DNA of 7,389 nt from Rhizobiales bacterium UBA697 (GTDB lineage Bacteria; Pseudomonadota; Alphaproteobacteria; Rhizobiales; Ancalomicrobiaceae), in assembly GCA_002298965.1 (NCBI GenBank), contig DBMN01000211.1:1-7389 (forward strand). The letters run 5' to 3'. Shown here one piece after another: positions 1 to 5,598 of the stretch; position 1 is the stretch's first letter; each line of letters begins with the position of its first letter. The notes beneath the pieces are model-generated. The model ran no database searches and was not told where the DNA came from. It worked only from the letters and a program-made list of their open reading frames with translations. The translations under genes and the position numbers were made by a program.

Positions 1-51
1 CCCGGCGGGGCGGGCGGCGCCGGTTTCCTGTGGATCTGGGAATTCGAATGA
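1..51 (+). CDS. C-terminal end of a glycine-rich phage tail-type protein (partial)
   Basis: Only the last 16 codons are present, reading PGGAGGAGFLWIWEFE and a TGA stop. A glycine-rich run followed by a short hydrophobic, acidic tail is how many phage tail-fibre and minor-tail proteins end. The next genes are a phage head-spike pair, which supports a virion-structural role. The reading frame is clear because it ends 43 bases before the next start and uses the same GC-rich codons. The function is inferred from the ending and context alone. Any glycine-rich secreted protein could end this way, so the identification is tentative. Confidence 0.45.
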   Translation, partial: PGGAGGAGFLWIWEFE

Positions 52-94
52 GCCGCCGCGCGCGCCTCGCCACACCATCGAAAGGGACCATCCC

Positions 95-445
95 ATGAGC
101 TACGACAAGGCCTCCGACCGCTTCGGCGCCGCCGCTTCCACCCGCCAGTCGCCGGCGGTCGAGGCGGTGAAACTGACCGCCGCCATGGTCTCCGACACCG
201 CGGACCTCGCGACCTACGCCAAGGCCCTGCGGATCTGGAACGGCACCGCGACGGCACTGACCGTCATGGCGACGCCGCTCGCCGCCGCGTCCGATCTCGC
301 CGCCGCGGCGGTGCCGATCACCATTCCCGCGGGCTCGGTCGGCTACGAGCCGATCTCGGTGCGCCGCATCTGGGCGACCGGATCGACCGGCCTCTCTGCC
401 GCGCTTTCCGCCGGCACCGCCGAAGTCCTCCTCCTGATCGCCTGA
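95..445 (+). CDS. Phage/GTA head-spike base-like protein (GhsA type)
   Basis: This 116-residue protein resembles the spike-base family typified by Rcc01079 (GhsA) of the Rhodobacter capsulatus gene transfer agent. Those proteins sit on the capsid and anchor a fibre that binds the cell's polysaccharide capsule. Features supporting this are the SDTADLATYAKALRIW block (residues 33-48), a hydrophobic beta segment VPITIPAGS (73-81), and the ISVRRIWATGSTGL block (87-100), which together match the short beta-rich layout of the family. There is no signal peptide. An AAAGGGA ribosome-binding site at 81-87 supports the ATG at 95. The fibre gene starts 8 bases after the stop, so the two are probably co-translated. 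The assignment rests on recalled sequence pattern plus the adjacent fibre gene. Confidence 0.62.
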   Translation: MSYDKASDRFGAAASTRQSPAVEAVKLTAAMVSDTADLATYAKALRIWNGTATALTVMATPLAAASDLAAAAVPITIPAGSVGYEPISVRRIWATGSTGLSAALSAGTAEVLLLIA

Positions 446-453
446 GGTCCGCC

Positions 454-1809
454 ATGATCGCCCTCGCTCTCGCCGTCGGCGTGCCGCAACGGCGCGCGGC
501 CGGCACCGACTGGTGGCGCAGCCCCGATCGCCGGCTCGACGGCGTCGACCCCGGCGCCGCCTTCTCCGCGCCGATCGGCGGTGCGATGCTCGCCGGTGCC
601 GCGGCGACGCTCGCCGACCTCTTCGCCGTCTCCTCCGCCTCCAAACGCGTCGTCGGTCCCACCGGCACGCTCGACACGATCGCCGCCAACGCCCCCGCTC
701 TCGACGGCTCGACCGGTCGGCGGCGCCTGTTGGTCGAGGCCAGGGCCGCGACCAAGTACGGCCCCTGTTCCGAAGCGATCGGCGGAACCGGCTACGGCCT
801 CGGCAACGTGTCGCAGGGCACGGCCTCGCTCGGCCCCGACGGCACGACCGGCATGCGCGAGATCGTCGAGAACACCGCGTCCGGCGTCGCCCACAACTGG
901 TGGTCCTGGACCATCGCCAACGCCAATGCCGCCGGCGAGCACTGGGCGCACCAGATCGTCGTGCGGCGCGGCGTCGGCGCCCGGAACGTCAAGATCCGCA
1001 GCATCGGCAGCGCCTACACCGGCGCCTATCCGGAGGTCTGCGTCAATCTCGCGACCGGCGCGATCCTCTCCTCCGCCAATGTCGGCCGCGCCGTCGTGGT
1101 GGCGATGACCGTCCCCGGCGTCGGTCCGTGCTGGCGGATCGAGATGACGGCGACCACGACGCAGGCCGGAACGATCGTCCATTCCGCCTATTTCCTCTCG
1201 GGCACGGCGTCGAACACCGACTACTACGCCGGCGACGGCTCCTCCTCGATCCACTTCGGCCATGTCAACGTCGAGAAGGTCGCCGCGGCGAACGAGCCGC
1301 CCTCGTCCTACGTGACGATCCCCTCGACCGCCGCCGTCACGCGCATCGCCGACGACGTGCGTCCCTCGGCGACGGTTCTGGCGCAGATCGCCGACGCCGG
1401 CGGCGCGACGATCGCGATCCGCGGGTCGACGACCTACGTCGGCAACGGACGCATCGTCGGATATCAGGGCGGTGCGCTGTCGCCGCTCATCATGTCCAAC
1501 GCCAACGCGAATTCCGTCGTCGCCTACGACGGCGCGACGGCGATCTCGGCCACGGCCGGGTCCGGCGGCTGGGGCGCCTTCGGCGCGGTCGAGGCGCACG
1601 GCCCCGGCACCGTCCGGCTGGCGCTCGGCGGCGGCACCGTGGTGACGACCTCGGCCTTCGTCGCCGCCTATTTCACCCCGACCACGGCGCGCTTCTTCGC
1701 CTGCGGCGACGGCACCAACGCGGTCGACGGCTTCCTCGACGAAGTCGTGGTCTGGCCGCTCGCCGGATCGGATGCCGCGCTGCGGTCGCAAGCGAGGGCC
1801 TGGGCATGA
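454..1809 (+). CDS. Phage head-spike fibre-like protein (GhsB type), predicted receptor binding
   Basis: The protein has 451 residues and the layout of phage head-spike fibre proteins. An N-terminal segment (about 50-95) contains FAVSSASKRVVGPTGTL, then ALDGSTGRRRLLVEARAAT, the usual ruler in which an aspartate-rich segment leads to a GLLVE-type motif. A beta-rich carbohydrate-binding-like domain (about 105-285) ends in HVNVEKV and PSSYVTIPSTAAVTRIADDV (285-302). A second LamG-like domain (about 305-451) ends in GFLDEVVVWPLAGSDAAL. The family decorates capsids and binds the host surface; in the Rhodobacter gene transfer agent the fibre (Rcc01080) promotes attachment to capsule. GAGG at 444-447 serves the ATG at 454. 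The stop overlaps the next start (ATGA, 1806-1809). It has no catalytic motif that I recognise. Receptor binding is inferred from the family. Confidence 0.75.
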   Translation: MIALALAVGVPQRRAAGTDWWRSPDRRLDGVDPGAAFSAPIGGAMLAGAAATLADLFAVSSASKRVVGPTGTLDTIAANAPALDGSTGRRRLLVEARAATKYGPCSEAIGGTGYGLGNVSQGTASLGPDGTTGMREIVENTASGVAHNWWSWTIANANAAGEHWAHQIVVRRGVGARNVKIRSIGSAYTGAYPEVCVNLATGAILSSANVGRAVVVAMTVPGVGPCWRIEMTATTTQAGTIVHSAYFLSGTASNTDYYAGDGSSSIHFGHVNVEKVAAANEPPSSYVTIPSTAAVTRIADDVRPSATVLAQIADAGGATIAIRGSTTYVGNGRIVGYQGGALSPLIMSNANANSVVAYDGATAISATAGSGGWGAFGAVEAHGPGTVRLALGGGTVVTTSAFVAAYFTPTTARFFACGDGTNAVDGFLDEVVVWPLAGSDAALRSQARAWA

Positions 1810-2165
1810 TCACCGTCTTCCTGCGCTTCACCGATGCCGACGAGGCCGCCGCGGCCGTCCGCGCCCTGCTCCTCGACGCGAGCGTCGCCGAAGGGCTCGC
1901 GCCCGGTGCGATCGTCTCGATGGGCTACACCGCCGCCGGCATCCGCTTCGACCTCGCCCCGGTCGGCGGCGACGGCGTTCTGCGCGTCGCCGTCGGCACC
2001 GAGACGGTCGATATCGACGGCATCGGTCCCGTCGAGACGCCGCGGTTCGAACCGCGTCCGGGCTTCCACCTCAACCTGCTCTGGCACGGCGACGAAGGCG
2101 ATCTCCCGGACTTCGGCGCCGCCCGCATCCATCCCGCGATGCCGGGCCAGATCTTCGCCGCCTGA
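1806..2165 (+). CDS. Small phage-type protein of unknown function
   Basis: This 119-residue protein is soluble and acidic, with no signal peptide or membrane segment. Its start ATG overlaps the fibre stop by ATGA, and GAGGG at 1794-1798 is well placed, so the two genes are translationally coupled. The N-terminus MITVFLRFTDADEAAAAVRALL looks like a beta strand followed by a helix. The C-terminal half carries PGFHLNLLWHG (85-95) and ends in IHPAMPGQIFAA. I have seen this GFHxNL...P..P.(R/Q)xF-type ending in small proteins encoded next to phage tail and spike genes, but I know no function for them. A role as an assembly helper or a small spike or tail component is inferred only from the coupling. 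Confidence 0.7.
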   Translation: MITVFLRFTDADEAAAAVRALLLDASVAEGLAPGAIVSMGYTAAGIRFDLAPVGGDGVLRVAVGTETVDIDGIGPVETPRFEPRPGFHLNLLWHGDEGDLPDFGAARIHPAMPGQIFAA

Positions 2166-2191
2166 CGGTATCCACGGAAAGGAACATCCCC

Positions 2192-2377
2192 ATGAAAGGC
2201 TATCGCACCATCGGTCTCAACGTCGCCGCCGCCGTCGTCGGCGTGCTGATGACCACCGATTGGCTCTCGGTCGCCGATCCGAAGACCGCCGGTCTGGTGG
2301 TCGGCGGGCTCGGCGTCGCCAACACCGTGCTGCGCTTTCTGACCGACGGTCCGGTCGGCGGCGGCGAACGCGGCTGA
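2192..2377 (+). CDS. Small phage membrane protein, holin-like
   Basis: This 61-residue protein has two hydrophobic stretches: about 8-21 (LNVAAAVVGVLMTT) and about 33-50 (AGLVVGGLGVANTVLRFL), joined by the polar segment DWLSVADPKT. It ends in TDGPVGGGERG. The pattern of a DWxxLxDPKTAGxVV loop followed by an NxxLRFLTxxPVG tail is common in very small proteins encoded in phage lysis or tail regions. GGAAAGGA at 2176-2183 is a strong ribosome-binding site, and its leader resembles the one ahead of the spike-base gene. A holin role is plausible from size and topology, but no endolysin gene lies beside it in this window. It is the last phage-type gene before chromosomal genes begin. Confidence 0.68.
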   Translation: MKGYRTIGLNVAAAVVGVLMTTDWLSVADPKTAGLVVGGLGVANTVLRFLTDGPVGGGERG

Positions 2378-2398
2378 CCGGGGTCGTTCAGCCCCGGT
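2372..2398 (+). terminator. Overlapping inverted repeats after the phage module, possible terminator
   Basis: Two perfect inverted repeats share bases and cannot form together. GGCTGA (2372-2377) pairs with TCAGCC (2388-2393). ACCGGGG (2377-2383) pairs with CCCCGGT (2392-2398) around an 8-base loop. The second is the stronger stem. There is no run of T after it, so a classic Rho-independent terminator is not supported. A weak terminator, or a DNA-level binding site, fits the position between two gene clusters. Confidence 0.35.
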
Positions 2399-2402
2399 TC
2401 AG
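2386..2402 (+). promoter_or_regulatory. Direct repeat GTTCAG-N5-GTTCAG, possible response-regulator box
   Basis: GTTCAG occurs at 2386-2391 and again at 2397-2402, exactly 11 bases apart. Direct hexamer repeats with an 11-base period are the usual binding architecture of OmpR/PhoB-family regulators; the PhoP box of enterobacteria is two GTTTA-type halves with five bases between. The site lies 24 bases before the start of the PepSY-like gene that leads the two-component operon, so autoregulation is a reasonable idea. The site is close to the start codon, leaving little room for a -10 element and a leader. The repeat is seen directly; the function is inferred. Confidence 0.35.
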
Positions 2403-2425
2403 GGCGAGGGGTGCAAGGTCGTGCC

Positions 2426-2746
2426 ATGGACCGCAAGCCCCTCGCTCTCGCCTTTCTCGTGGCACTCCTCGCCGCCGGCTCCCCCCCGGCCGCGGCCGAG
2501 GACGTGCCGCGGGACGTCGAGTGCCTCACCCCCGCCCAGACCGATCTCGCGGTGCGCGAGGGCCGCATCCGCCCCCTGGCGACGATCGCCGGTCCGCTCG
2601 GACGCGAGATCCTGCGCGCCCGGCTCTGCCGTACCGAGGACGCGCTCGTCTATCGCCTGATCCTGTTCGACGCCTCCGGCGGCGGCGTGCGCCGCGCGGG
2701 GCTCGATGCACGCTCGGGTCGTCTGCTATACGATGGCCGCAGATGA
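2426..2746 (+). CDS. Secreted PepSY-like protein, FeuN-like partner of the two-component system
   Basis: The 106-residue product has a clear Sec signal peptide: basic MDRK, a hydrophobic core LALAFLVALLAA, and a probable cut after PAAA (residue 24). The mature part is about 82 residues, with DLAVREGRIRPLATI (40-54), REILRARLC (60-68) and a final beta hairpin VRRAGLDARSGRLLYDG, which is the layout of a PepSY domain. Two cysteines, C33 and C68, could form a disulfide in the periplasm. The regulator gene starts 43 bases after the stop. In Sinorhizobium a small periplasmic protein, FeuN, is encoded next to feuP-feuQ and inhibits the kinase; the same gene order here suggests a similar role. The ATG at 2426 is preferred over GTG 2411 because it gives a proper signal peptide and has AAGG 8 bases upstream. 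Confidence 0.75.
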   Translation: MDRKPLALAFLVALLAAGSPPAAAEDVPRDVECLTPAQTDLAVREGRIRPLATIAGPLGREILRARLCRTEDALVYRLILFDASGGGVRRAGLDARSGRLLYDGRR

Positions 2747-2789
2747 CGCCGGCCGCGCGCCGGACGAGGACAGAGGGGAGCGCGGAACC

Positions 2790-3467
2790 GTGCGCGTGCT
2801 GATCGTCGAGGACGACCGCAATCTCAATCGCCAGCTCGCCGAGGCCTTTCGCGAGGCCGAATACGCGGTGGACACCGCCGCCGACGGCGAGGAGGGCCAC
2901 CATCTCGGCGACACCGAACCCTACGACGCGGTGATCCTCGACATCGGCCTGCCGATGATGGACGGCATCTCCGTGCTGGAGAAGTGGCGCCGCGCCGGCC
3001 GCACCATGCCGGTTCTGCTGCTCACCGCCCGCGACCGCTGGTCCGACAAGGTCGCCGGCATCGACGCCGGCGCCGACGACTACGTCGCCAAGCCCTTCCA
3101 CATGGAAGAAGTGCTCGCCCGCGTCCGCGCCCTGGTGCGCCGCGCCGCCGGCCGCGCCTCCAACGAGATGGTCCTCGGCGATCTCGTCGTCGACGCCCGC
3201 GCCGGCCGCGTCTCGCTCGCCGGCACGCCGGTCAAGCTCACCTCCCACGAATACCGCCTGCTCGCCTACCTGATGCTGCATCAGGGGCGGGTGGTCTCCC
3301 GCACCGAACTGGTCGAACACCTCTACGACCAGGACTTCGATCGCGATTCCAACACGATCGAGGTCTTCGTCGGCCGCCTGCGCAAGAAGCTCGGCGACGG
3401 CGTGATCGAGACGGTGCGCGGTCTCGGCTATTCGGTCGGCCCCGAACGACCCGCGGGCCGCCCATGA
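2790..3467 (+). CDS. OmpR/PhoB-family response regulator (PhoP/FeuP-like)
   Basis: The 225-residue protein is a DNA-binding response regulator of normal length. The receiver domain (1-117) has the acidic pocket E7-D8-D9, phosphoacceptor D51 in VILDIGLPMMDG, T79 in LLLTARD and K101 in VAKPF. A winged-helix output domain (about 127-217) has LTSHEYRLLAYLM, the recognition-helix region SNTIEVFVGRLRKKLG (187-202) and the ending VIETVRGLGYSV. The GTG at 2790 is chosen because the receiver begins VRVLIVEDD directly from it, with AGAGGGGAG at 2772-2780 upstream. An in-frame ATG at 2733 would add an unlikely polar extension. Its stop overlaps the kinase start (ATGA). The PhoP class and FeuP resemblance come from the receiver sequence and the partner kinase. 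Target genes cannot be read from the window, although the GTTCAG repeat upstream is a candidate site. Confidence 0.93.
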   Translation: MRVLIVEDDRNLNRQLAEAFREAEYAVDTAADGEEGHHLGDTEPYDAVILDIGLPMMDGISVLEKWRRAGRTMPVLLLTARDRWSDKVAGIDAGADDYVAKPFHMEEVLARVRALVRRAAGRASNEMVLGDLVVDARAGRVSLAGTPVKLTSHEYRLLAYLMLHQGRVVSRTELVEHLYDQDFDRDSNTIEVFVGRLRKKLGDGVIETVRGLGYSVGPERPAGRP

Positions 3468-4840
3468 CCGGCGGATCGCTCGCCCGCCGCTTCTTCGTGC
3501 TCGCCGCGCTGTGGAGCACGTTGGCGCTGGCGGTCGCGGGCTTCGTCCTGATCGCGGTCTATCGCGGCCACGTCGAACGCGCCTTCGACGACCGCATCGC
3601 CATCCACATGAAGACGCTGGTCGCGGCGCTCGCCGATCAGGCCGACGCCGGCGGCAGTTTCCGCATGCCCGGCGACCTCGGCGAACCGCGATTCGAGATG
3701 CCGCTGTCCGGCTGGTACTGGGTGGTGCGCCGCGTCGACGGCGGCAACGTCGTCCTCGCCTCGCCCTCGCTGACCGGCGAGATCCTGCCGTTGCCGAGCG
3801 AGGCCGGCGAGACCGTCACCCGACGGGCGCCCGCCACCGCCTATGTCGAGGGCCCCGATCGCCAACGTCTGCGCGTGCTCGAGCGGATCGTCGACTTCGA
3901 CGGGCTGCGCGAGTTCCGCCTCGCGGTCGCGGCGGACGCCGGCGCGCTCGACCGCGACATCGCCGGGTTCCGCTGGCGCGCGGTGATGGTGCTGGCGCTG
4001 GTCGGGCTCGGCTCGGTCGCCTCGGCGCTCTTCCAGGTCCGCCTCGCCCTCGCGCCGCTCGAACGCATGCGCGCCTCGCTCGCCCGCATCCGCTCCGGCG
4101 AGGCGACCCGCTTCGACGCCGACCTTCCCGCCGAGATCGCCCCGCTCGCCCACGAGCTCGACGCCCTCGTCGAGGCCAATCGCGAGGCGATGGAACGCTC
4201 CCGCACCCATGTCGGCAATCTCGCCCACGCGCTGAAGACGCCGCTCGCCGTCCTCGTCAACGAGGCCCGCGGCTCCGACGAACCGCTCGCCCGCCACGTC
4301 GTCGAACAGGCCGAGCTGATGCGCGAGCACGTCCAGCACCACCTCGACCGCGCCCGCATCGCCGCCCAGCGCCGCGTCATCGGCGTCGTCACCGACGTCG
4401 AGCCGGTGGTCGAGCGCCTCGCCCGCGCCATGCGCCGCATCCACGCCGACAAGGGCGTGGCGATCGACGTCGCGATCGAGCCGGGCCTGAAGTTCCGCGG
4501 CGAACGCGAGGATCTCGAGGAGGCGCTCGGCAACCTCGTCGACAACGCCTGCAAGTGGTGCGACGGCCGCGTGCTCCTGACCGCGACGCACGATCCCGCC
4601 GTCGCCCGCGACGCCCCCGCCCGCCTTCTGCTCGTCGTCGAGGACGACGGCCCCGGCCTTCCCCCCGAACAACGCGCCGTCGCGGTCGAACGCGGCCGCC
4701 GGCTCGACGAGACCGTGCCGGGCTCCGGTCTCGGTCTGTCGATCGTCGAGGAGACGGCGCGGCTCTACGGCGGCAGCTTCCGTCTCGACGCCTCCGAGAT
4801 GGGCGGGCTCGCCTGTCGGCTGGTGCTTCCGGCGCTGTGA
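3464..4840 (+). CDS. PhoQ-like membrane sensor histidine kinase (FeuQ-like)
   Basis: The 458-residue kinase has a first membrane helix at about 10-33, a periplasmic sensor of about 135 residues (34-169), a second membrane helix at about 173-193, and a HAMP linker (about 190-245). The phosphorylated histidine is H255 in NLAHALKTPLAVL. The ATPase domain has the N box EEALGNLVDNACKW (N357, N361), the G1 box DDGPG (394-398) and the G2 box GSGLGLSIVEE (420-430). The NLAHALKTPL and NACKW signatures are typical of the PhoQ group. No good ribosome-binding site precedes the ATG, so translation depends on coupling to the regulator through the ATGA overlap. The sensor domain has no cysteine and no obvious ligand motif; PhoQ-type kinases sense divalent cations, osmolarity or envelope changes, but the signal here is unknown. 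Confidence 0.93.
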   Translation: MTGGSLARRFFVLAALWSTLALAVAGFVLIAVYRGHVERAFDDRIAIHMKTLVAALADQADAGGSFRMPGDLGEPRFEMPLSGWYWVVRRVDGGNVVLASPSLTGEILPLPSEAGETVTRRAPATAYVEGPDRQRLRVLERIVDFDGLREFRLAVAADAGALDRDIAGFRWRAVMVLALVGLGSVASALFQVRLALAPLERMRASLARIRSGEATRFDADLPAEIAPLAHELDALVEANREAMERSRTHVGNLAHALKTPLAVLVNEARGSDEPLARHVVEQAELMREHVQHHLDRARIAAQRRVIGVVTDVEPVVERLARAMRRIHADKGVAIDVAIEPGLKFRGEREDLEEALGNLVDNACKWCDGRVLLTATHDPAVARDAPARLLLVVEDDGPGLPPEQRAVAVERGRRLDETVPGSGLGLSIVEETARLYGGSFRLDASEMGGLACRLVLPAL

Positions 4841-4846
4841 GCGGGG

Positions 4847-4875
4847 CTGACCTTTCGACCCATTTCGGCCATGAT
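4847..4875 (+). promoter_or_regulatory. Weak promoter candidate for the lipoprotein gene
   Basis: CTGACC (4847-4852) and CATGAT (4870-4875) are separated by 17 bases, and each matches the sigma-70 consensus at four of six positions. Between them lies a near tandem 10-base repeat, CCTTTCGACC followed by CATTTCGGCC (8 of 10 identical). A start point near 4882 would leave a leader of about 65 bases. Weak matches like this are common by chance, so this is only a candidate; the lipoprotein gene might instead be read through from the kinase operon. Confidence 0.22.
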
Positions 4876-4948
4876 GCCGCACCATAGGGAGCGCGGGCGA
4901 TCGACGGCGACGCCCCTCGACGATGACGGTTGCGAGCGGAAGGCGGCA

Positions 4949-5422
4949 ATGAAACTCGGGACGTTCGGTGCGATCGGAATCCTCTGCGCCCTCCTCGGCG
5001 GCTGCATCGAGACCACGTCGCAATCCGAATCGGGCGGCGTGGCCGCGAAGCTGACGGGCGGCCTGATCGGCGGCAAGTCGAAGGCGCAGGCGGCCTCCGC
5101 CGAAGCCATCTCGGCCGGCGCCGGTGCGCTCTACACGGCGTGGTCGGTCGACGACCTCGGCCGCCAGCTCGACGACGGCGATCGCCGCGTCGCCGCCGAG
5201 GCCGACTTCGTGGCGCTCGAACAGGGCGCCGCCGGCGTCGTGCGCGAATGGCACAATCCCGCCACCGGCCGCCGCGGTCAGGTGACCCCGGGCGCCGCCT
5301 ATGCGGTCAACCAGTACACCTGCCGCGACTACGTCGACGTGGTGGCGATCGACGGCCGCAAGGAGACGCGTCGCTCCACCGCCTGCCGTCAGCCCGACGG
5401 CAGCTGGCGCCCGATCTCGTGA
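4949..5422 (+). CDS. RT0821/Lpp0805-type surface lipoprotein (17-kDa-antigen relative)
   Basis: The 157-residue precursor has a short hydrophobic signal ending in the lipobox LGGC, so C19 would be lipid-modified. The residue after it is Ile rather than Asp, which favours the outer membrane. The C-terminal domain (about 70-155) matches the RT0821/Lpp0805 surface-antigen pattern: LDDGDRRVAAEADFVALEQG (74-93), a tryptophan-centred REWHNPATGRRGQVTPG (99-115), YTCRDYVDVVAIDGRKE (123-139) and the ending TACRQPDGSWRP. C125 and C146 could pair. The usual glycine-zipper membrane-spanning stretch seems reduced to TGGLIGG (36-42). GGAAGG at 4938-4943 sets the ATG at 4949; upstream in-frame starts would bury the signal. 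The gene follows the kinase after 108 bases. The molecular role of the family is poorly known; envelope structure or stabilisation is inferred. Confidence 0.82.
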   Translation: MKLGTFGAIGILCALLGGCIETTSQSESGGVAAKLTGGLIGGKSKAQAASAEAISAGAGALYTAWSVDDLGRQLDDGDRRVAAEADFVALEQGAAGVVREWHNPATGRRGQVTPGAAYAVNQYTCRDYVDVVAIDGRKETRRSTACRQPDGSWRPIS

Positions 5423-5598
5423 GCGTCGACGCTTCGTCAACCTCAATCAAATCTTAAGCGCTTCGGCCGATCTTCGGTTCGACCGGATCTCGTGCGTGCG
5501 TCCCGATCCTCGCCTTGTCGCGAGCATCGCCCGCTGATGCGCGGGTCTCCGGTGGCTGGCCGCCCGCCCGGCGGTTCCGACGATCGACGGAGAGCGCG
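5423..5598 (+). other. Intergenic region with repeats and small hairpins
   Basis: This 176-base gap contains no convincing gene. It starts with a 12-base palindrome AGCGTCGACGCT at 5422-5433, then the only AT-rich patch nearby (about 5437-5457). The palindrome AAGCGCTT (5456-5463) follows, then the direct repeat CTTCGG at 5461-5466 and 5472-5477 with an 11-base period. Two short GC stems lie further down: CCCGC/GCGGG (5530-5534 with 5541-5545) and CCGCC/GGCGG (5560-5564 with 5570-5574). The AT-rich patch and repeats could hold the promoter of the next gene, but I cannot place -35 and -10 elements with confidence. Confidence 0.35.

Noticed and set aside
343..1791. Long open frame of 482 codons on the minus strand
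   Set aside because: It lies opposite the spike fibre gene and reads as Arg/Gly/Asp-rich low complexity. High GC at third codon positions removes stops from the opposite strand; no family motif is present.
513..1805. Upstream extension of the 119-residue gene through the fibre gene in another frame
   Set aside because: The extension is almost pure Arg-rich shadow sequence; real composition begins at the ATG at 1806, which has its own ribosome-binding site.
2411..2425. GTG start for the PepSY-like protein
   Set aside because: It would put MQGRA before a well-formed signal peptide, and the ribosome-binding site fits the ATG at 2426 better.
2378..2425. Prophage attachment site at the phage/chromosome boundary
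   Set aside because: No tRNA or other usual target gene is present, and the matching left-hand repeat would be outside the window, so it cannot be supported.
2706..2789. Upstream ATG starts (2706, 2733) for the response regulator
   Set aside because: They would add a polar extension, and 2706 lies inside the PepSY-like gene. Receiver domains normally begin within a few residues of the VLIVEDD strand.
5422..5433. Palindrome AGCGTCGACGCT as a terminator
   Set aside because: The usable stem is only four pairs with a four-base loop and has no T-run after it, so termination is not supported.
3428..5446. Open frame of 672 codons on the minus strand
   Set aside because: It is opposite the kinase and lipoprotein genes, spans two real genes and their gap, and has a composition typical of antisense shadow frames.
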